Assembly: GCF_014647315.1 (NCBI RefSeq)
Contig: NZ_BMOY01000015.1
Span: 1-58,378 of the forward strand
Length of the DNA stretch: 58,378 nucleotides
Origin: Paenalicyclobacillus cellulosilyticus
GTDB lineage: Bacteria > Bacillota > Bacilli > Alicyclobacillales > Alicyclobacillaceae
Direction of reading: 5' to 3'
A program made the position numbers and the translations under genes. The notes under the pieces were generated by a model. That model ran no database searches. It saw nothing but the letters and a program-made list of their open reading frames with translations, and was not told the DNA's origin. Below are positions 53,887-58,378 of the stretch, piece after piece (the stretch's first letter is position 1; each line of letters starts with the position of its first letter).

Positions 53887-54853
53887 CGTCGGATCCCCTC
53901 TTTCGGCCGGGCTTGCCGGTCTGCGCCTGCATTCCCGCGTGCGCCGGGCGCCACAACACTTTGTGCGGCCGCAACCAGCGCGCACCCCGGAACCAAGCGA
54001 CGAGCGCAATGGCCGCCACCTCGCCGGAGGGCGCCAGCACAGCGACCGGTTCGCCCGGCGCCAAACCGGCCACCGCATCGGGGCACGACACGGGCTTTCC
54101 CTGCGCCAAAGCCGTCAACTCCGCTTCCCGCGCCGCCACCTGCGGCAGGTGCGCCACCGCGTCCCGCGCCGGCCGCAAAAACGACCGCGGTGCAGGCGAG
54201 GCTTCCCATGCGTCGAGCGCAATCGCGTCTTCCAACCGGAACCATCCGACGCGGGTGCGGCGCAGCGCCGCCAGATGGGCGGGCAGTCCGACCGCTTGCC
54301 CCCAATCGCGGCACAGCGCGCGCACATACGTTCCCTTGCTGCACACCACGCGGAAGGAGGCATGCGCCACCTCACCCGGTGTGAACGACGTGACTTCGAG
54401 GGAATGAATGCGGACCTGGCGCACCGGCATGTCCACCGCTTGCCCCGACCGGGCCAGCTCGTACGCACGCCTGCCGCCAATCTTGACCGCAGCGTAGGCG
54501 GGTACCCGTTGCCAGATGTCGCCGACGAGCCCTGACGCTGCATGTCTCACCGCTTCTTCCGCCAGTCCGGCGGCGGATGCGCGGGCGATGACGCGTCCGA
54601 ACGCGTCGTCCGTGTCGGTGGCGGCGCCGAACGCCACCACCCCTTCGTACGCCTTTTCGTCCGCTGCGATATACTCCAGCAAGCGCACCGTCTCCCCGAT
54701 GCACAACACCAACAGCCCGGTCGCGCCGGGATCGAGCGTGCCGGCATGACCGACCCGCCTCTCCCCGAGCACGCGCCGCACGCGCACGACCACGTCATGC
54801 GACGTCAACCCTTGCGGCTTATCGATCAACAACACGCCTTGCTTCCCTATCAA
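53873..54853 (-). CDS. truB: tRNA pseudouridine-55 synthase TruB
   Basis: A 326-residue enzyme with the catalytic aspartate in GHAGTLDPGATGLL near residue 40 and the YEGVVAFGAATDTDD and VPAYAAVKIGGRRAYELAR blocks. It modifies the T-loop uridine of tRNA. The TTG at 54853 overlaps the nrnA stop as TTGA and has GGAGG seven bases upstream, so the longer GTG/ATG frames are unlikely. The C-terminal 30 residues are basic. Confidence 0.96.
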   Translation of the reverse strand: MIGKQGVLLIDKPQGLTSHDVVVRVRRVLGERRVGHAGTLDPGATGLLVLCIGETVRLLEYIAADEKAYEGVVAFGAATDTDDAFGRVIARASAAGLAEEAVRHAASGLVGDIWQRVPAYAAVKIGGRRAYELARSGQAVDMPVRQVRIHSLEVTSFTPGEVAHASFRVVCSKGTYVRALCRDWGQAVGLPAHLAALRRTRVGWFRLEDAIALDAWEASPAPRSFLRPARDAVAHLPQVAAREAELTALAQGKPVSCPDAVAGLAPGEPVAVLAPSGEVAAIALVAWFRGARWLRPHKVLWRPAHAGMQAQTGKPGRKRGSDDAGD

Positions 54854-55857
54854 CTTCGCGCCTCCGTCAATGCGCGTTGGACGGCGTCCCACACCTTGTC
54901 CATCGCCTCGTCCAGGCTGCAGGCCAGCGTGCAGCCCGCTGCCCGGGCATGCCCGCCGCCGCCGAACTGTTTGGCAATCCGGGAGACATCGACGCGCCGC
55001 TTCGACCGCAGCGAGACTTTCACCTGCCCGTCGGCCGTCTCACGAAACAGCGCCCCGACCTCGACCGTGTCGATGCTGCGCGCGAAGCCGACCAACCCTT
55101 CCGTGTCGTCGTCGGACGCCCCGGTCCCTTCCAGCATCCCGCGCGTGACGTACACCGCGGCGTATTGTCCGTCGTCCGAGACGGACAAATTGGTCAGCGC
55201 CAACTGCAACAAGCGCATCTGCTCCCACGACCGCGATTCGAGCGCCGGTTCCGCGATGTCGTAAGGCTGCACCCCGCACGCCAGCAACTCCGCCGCAATC
55301 TGATGGACCTCCCGCGTGGTGTTGGGATAACTGAACCCTCCCGTGTCGGTGAGGATCCCTGTGTACAAACACATGGCGACCTCGACCGACAGCGGGACAC
55401 CTAATCCCATCACCACGTGGTAGACCAATTCGCACGTCGCCGCCGCCCGTTCGTCCACCCAGGCCGCCTGGCCGTAGTGCGGGTTGGTTCGGTGGTGGTC
55501 GACGTTGACCACCCGCGCCCCCGGCTCAATCCAGTGCGACACTTGGGCGAAGCGGGCTTCATCCGCGCAGTCGAGCGCAATCACGTTCGAAAACCGCCGC
55601 GCCGGCGCCCCGGATGCGATCTTCGCGCACGCAAAACCGGGCAAGTAACTGTAACGGCGCGGCAACGGCTCGCCGACCGCAAACGTCCAGCGTTTGCCGA
55701 GTTGTTCGAGCGCCTGGGCCATCGCCAGCGAACTGCCGATGGCGTCGCCGTCCGGCCGCTCGTGGGTCACAATCAACCACTCATCCCCGGCCAGGATCTC
55801 CCTGACCACCGCGGTCAGCCGCTCCTCGTCACGGGGCCGGGGCTGCCAAATCACCAT
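54850..55857 (-). CDS. nrnA: DHH/DHHA1 phosphoesterase (oligoribonuclease / pAp phosphatase)
   Basis: A 335-residue NrnA-type enzyme. Metal motifs HERPDGDAIGSSLA near residue 33, LDCADEA and VDHHRTNPHY near 115, and ILTDTGGF; the DHHA1 motif GGGGHARAAG is near 305. It degrades nano-RNA and removes 3'-phosphate from pAp. The ATG at 55857 follows GGAGGAACGG. It lies between rbfA and truB, where B. subtilis has no gene of this kind. Confidence 0.94.
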   Translation of the reverse strand: MVIWQPRPRDEERLTAVVREILAGDEWLIVTHERPDGDAIGSSLAMAQALEQLGKRWTFAVGEPLPRRYSYLPGFACAKIASGAPARRFSNVIALDCADEARFAQVSHWIEPGARVVNVDHHRTNPHYGQAAWVDERAAATCELVYHVVMGLGVPLSVEVAMCLYTGILTDTGGFSYPNTTREVHQIAAELLACGVQPYDIAEPALESRSWEQMRLLQLALTNLSVSDDGQYAAVYVTRGMLEGTGASDDDTEGLVGFARSIDTVEVGALFRETADGQVKVSLRSKRRVDVSRIAKQFGGGGHARAAGCTLACSLDEAMDKVWDAVQRALTEARS

Positions 55858-55876
55858 GTTCCGTTCCTCCATCCGT

Positions 55877-56335
55877 TCATTCGTTCCCCGGTTGCGCACC
55901 GCTCGCTTCCCCCGGATGAGCACCGCGTTTTGTGTCGTGATCTGGGGCGAGTCCGTGGTTCCCGCCGGGGGCGGCGAGTCCTTCCGGCGGGCTGCCGCCG
56001 CGCAGTTCTCGCAGGACCTGCTCAATACGGGCGCTGTACTCCCCTGAGTCGTCCTCTTTAAACACCATCTCGGGCGCCAGGCGCAGATGCAGCCGGCGCG
56101 TCACCTCGCCGCGGATGTAGCCGCTCGCCTTTGCCAACGCCTGCAGCGTGTGCTTCTTGGTCTCCGTGTCGCCCAAGACGCTCACATACACCCGTGCGTA
56201 CTGCAGGTCGGGCGACACCTCCACCCGGGTGATGGTGGCGAACCCGATGCGCGGGTCTTTCAATTCATACCGAATGATGTCCGCCAGTTCCTTTTTCATC
56301 TCTTCCGCCACACGTTGGGTGCGAATGCGCGCCAT
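55877..56335 (-). CDS. rbfA: Ribosome-binding factor A
   Basis: A 152-residue protein with the KH-like core typical of RbfA (RVAEEMKKELADII, DPRIGFATITRVEVSPDLQYARVYVSVLG, RLHLRLAPEMVFKEDDS). It helps mature the 5' end of 16S rRNA in the 30S subunit. The last 40 residues are a low-complexity Gly/Pro/His tail not usual for the family. It starts 45 bases after infB, with no ylxP between them. Confidence 0.95.
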   Translation of the reverse strand: MARIRTQRVAEEMKKELADIIRYELKDPRIGFATITRVEVSPDLQYARVYVSVLGDTETKKHTLQALAKASGYIRGEVTRRLHLRLAPEMVFKEDDSGEYSARIEQVLRELRGGSPPEGLAAPGGNHGLAPDHDTKRGAHPGEASGAQPGNE

Positions 56336-56380
56336 GTCTTCTCCCCGTCCTTCAGAAGGCTCTGCGCCGCGAGCGTGCCC

Positions 56381-58378
56381 TTATTGTGGCTTGACGGCTT
56401 CCATCTTAAAGAATTCGATCACGTCGCCGACCTTGACGTCATTGAACCGCTCGAGCGTCAGGCCGCACTCGAACCCGGCCGCCACCTCGCGCACATCGTC
56501 CTTGAACCGCTTGAGGGAGTCGACCTTCCCTTCGTACACGACGATGCCGTCGCGGATGAGCCGCGCCTGCGCATCGCGGGTGACCTTTCCGTCCTGGACG
56601 TAGCAGCCGCACACCGTGCCGACCTTGGAGATGTGGAACACCTGCCGTACCTCCGCATGGCCGATGGTGACCTCTTTGAACTCCGGTTCGAGCAGGCCTT
56701 TCATCGCCGACTCCAACTCGGAGATGACATCGTAGATCACGCGGTAAAGCCGGATTTCCACCCGTTCCGTCTCGGCGGCGCGCTTGGCGTTGGCGTCCGG
56801 CCGCACGTTGAAGCCGATGATGATGGCGTTGGACGCGCTCGCCAACGCCACGTCCGACTCGGTGATGGCGCCCACCGCGCGGTGGATCACCTTCACCCTC
56901 ACCCCCTCGACCTCAATCTTCTCGATGGAATGCACCAACGCCTCCACCGAACCCTGCACATCCGCCTTGACGATGACGTTGAATTCTTTGATGTTGCCCT
57001 CGCGGATCTGACGGTACAGGTCGTCGAGGGTGACGCGCGTCGTGGCCTGCATCTGCTCCCGCTCGCGGTTCGCGCGCTTCTCGACCAAGTTGCGCGCCGC
57101 CCGCTCATCGTCGTACACGACAAACAGGTCTCCGGCGCTCGGCACGCCGTTCAGGCCCTGGATCTCGACCGGCGTGGAAGGGCCGGCTTCCTTCAGTCGC
57201 TTCCCGCGGTCGTTGACCATCGCCCGCACCCGGCCGTACGTCGTGCCAGCCACCACGATGTCGCCCACCTTCAAGGTGCCATTCTGCACCAGCACGGTGG
57301 CGACGGGGCCGCGGCCCCGGTCCAGCTTGGCCTCGATGACCGTGCCGCGCGGGCGCGCCTTCGGATTGGCCTTGAGTTCCCTGATGTCCGCCAGGAGCAG
57401 CACCATTTCGAGCAATTCATCCAGACCCTGCCGCTTGAGGGCGGAGATGTTGACGAAGATGGTATCCCCGCCCCACTCCTCGGGCACCAGGCCGTGCTGG
57501 GTCAATTCCTGTTTGACGCGGTCCGGGTTGGCGTCCGGCTTGTCGATCTTGTTCACGGCGACGATGATGGGCACGTTCGCCGCTTTCGCATGGCTGATGG
57601 CCTCGATGGTCTGCGGCATGACGCCGTCGTCCGCCGCCACGACCAGGATGCAGATGTCGGTCACCTGTGCGCCGCGCGCGCGCATCGTGGTGAACGCCTC
57701 ATGGCCCGGCGTGTCGAGGAACGTGATCTTGCGGTCCCCGACCTCGACCTGGTAGGCGCCGATGTGCTGCGTGATGCCGCCGGCTTCCGTCTCCGTCACG
57801 TTGCTGTGGCGGATGGCGTCGAGCAGCGTCGTCTTGCCGTGATCGACATGGCCCATGATGGTGACCACCGGCGGCCGCGGCACGAGGTCCTCGGGACGGT
57901 CCTCCTCCACCAGCATGTCGATGGCCTCTTCATCCACCGGCGGCTTGACTTCGAGCGTGATGCCGTATTCGCTCGCGATGAGTTCCATCGCGTCGGTGTC
58001 GATCTCTTGGTTGATGGTCGCCATGATGCCGAGGAAGAGCAACTTCTTGATGACCTCGGACGCCTCACGCCGAATCAGCTTTGCGAACTCGCCGACCGTC
58101 ATCGGCCCTTCCACCGTCACGCTCGTCGGCACGTCCGCCTGGCGGGCGTCGCGGCGGCGGGGCCCGCCGCGCTGGATGAGCTTCTCTTCATTAAACCGCT
58201 CTTTGCGGTCGAACTCCTCGCGTTCCCGATCCTTCTCTTTTTCCTTGCGGGCCATCGGGGACTGCGGCTTGGCCGCCGCGGTCATCAGACCAGCCTGCGG
58301 CCGGCCGCCGAAGCCGCCCGAGCGACCGCCGCCCGGACGCGGGCCACCGGCAAAGCCGCCCGTCCGGCCGCCGCCCGG
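56381..58378 (-). CDS. infB: Translation initiation factor IF-2 (5' end off the window)
   Basis: The last 665 residues are visible and the frame stays open to the right edge, where it encodes a Gly/Arg/Pro-rich region ([12 protein letters not shown]) typical of the IF-2 linker. The G domain follows: [24 protein letters not shown] and the SALKRQG motif, then domains II-IV (GQVKVSLR is not part of it; the conserved [13 protein letters not shown] and [11 protein letters not shown] are). It delivers initiator tRNA to the ribosome. Its start codon lies beyond the window. Confidence 0.97.
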   Translation of the reverse strand, partial: PGGGRTGGFAGGPRPGGGRSGGFGGRPQAGLMTAAAKPQSPMARKEKEKDREREEFDRKERFNEEKLIQRGGPRRRDARQADVPTSVTVEGPMTVGEFAKLIRREASEVIKKLLFLGIMATINQEIDTDAMELIASEYGITLEVKPPVDEEAIDMLVEEDRPEDLVPRPPVVTIMGHVDHGKTTLLDAIRHSNVTETEAGGITQHIGAYQVEVGDRKITFLDTPGHEAFTTMRARGAQVTDICILVVAADDGVMPQTIEAISHAKAANVPIIVAVNKIDKPDANPDRVKQELTQHGLVPEEWGGDTIFVNISALKRQGLDELLEMVLLLADIRELKANPKARPRGTVIEAKLDRGRGPVATVLVQNGTLKVGDIVVAGTTYGRVRAMVNDRGKRLKEAGPSTPVEIQGLNGVPSAGDLFVVYDDERAARNLVEKRANREREQMQATTRVTLDDLYRQIREGNIKEFNVIVKADVQGSVEALVHSIEKIEVEGVRVKVIHRAVGAITESDVALASASNAIIIGFNVRPDANAKRAAETERVEIRLYRVIYDVISELESAMKGLLEPEFKEVTIGHAEVRQVFHISKVGTVCGCYVQDGKVTRDAQARLIRDGIVVYEGKVDSLKRFKDDVREVAAGFECGLTLERFNDVKVGDVIEFFKMEAVKPQ

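Noticed and set aside
1-58378. CRISPR arrays, rRNA genes or prophage
   Set aside because: No regular repeat-spacer pattern, no rRNA sequence and no phage structural or integrase genes were seen; the only mobile element is the IS at the left edge.

Overview
This window looks like chromosomal core sequence of a GC-rich (about 60%), aerobic, endospore-forming member of the Bacillales, plausibly an Alicyclobacillaceae-type bacterium. This is inferred from base composition, the spore genes (spoVK, spoVAF, cotE, spoVS, dpaA/dpaB, tepA) and a gene order that follows Bacillus subtilis from spoVK and hfq through mutL/mutS, miaB, spoVS, rny, recA, pgsA, ftsK/spoIIIE, dapA-dapG-asd, pnp and rpsO to infB. 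Almost every gene is on the minus strand, so the window is best read from right to left.

Right to left: (1) infB (5' end off the window), rbfA, nrnA, truB, ribF, rpsO and pnp form the translation/RNA-decay block. (2) ylxY and mlpA-dut precede a terminator; dpaA-dpaB-asd-dapG-dapA then joins dipicolinate synthesis to the lysine/diaminopimelate pathway behind a candidate sigma-K promoter. (3) rnjB with a long leader, then tepA, ylzJ and ftsK. (4) A lineage-specific interval with a secreted protein, a plus-strand orphan and a lipoprotein, then ymfK, rodZ, pgsA, cinA and a DEAD-box helicase. (5) recA (with an SOS box) and recX, then rny, ymdB, spoVS (with a consensus-matching sigma-H promoter) and a dipeptidase. 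(6) cotE, followed by four consecutive ligase-type genes: three YheC/YheD ATP-grasp proteins and one ATP-grasp-like/amidoligase fusion. (7) miaB-ricA, mutS-mutL, a methyltransferase, miaA and hfq. (8) Twelve tRNA genes with their own promoter and terminator. (9) spoVAF, then spoVK coupled to a small GTPase, a membrane protein and an 84-residue protein whose C-terminus runs into the end of an insertion sequence at the left edge.

Many genes overlap by 1 to 20 bases, mainly through ATGA or TTGA junctions, so long stretches are probably translationally coupled operons. Many starts were moved inward from the longest possible frame to the codon that follows a clear Shine-Dalgarno sequence; GTG and TTG starts are common.

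The most unusual element is the ligase cluster directly downstream of cotE. These protein families are known, but four in a row next to the coat morphogenetic gene suggests a coat- or spore-associated amide or peptide ligation pathway whose substrate cannot be read from the sequence.
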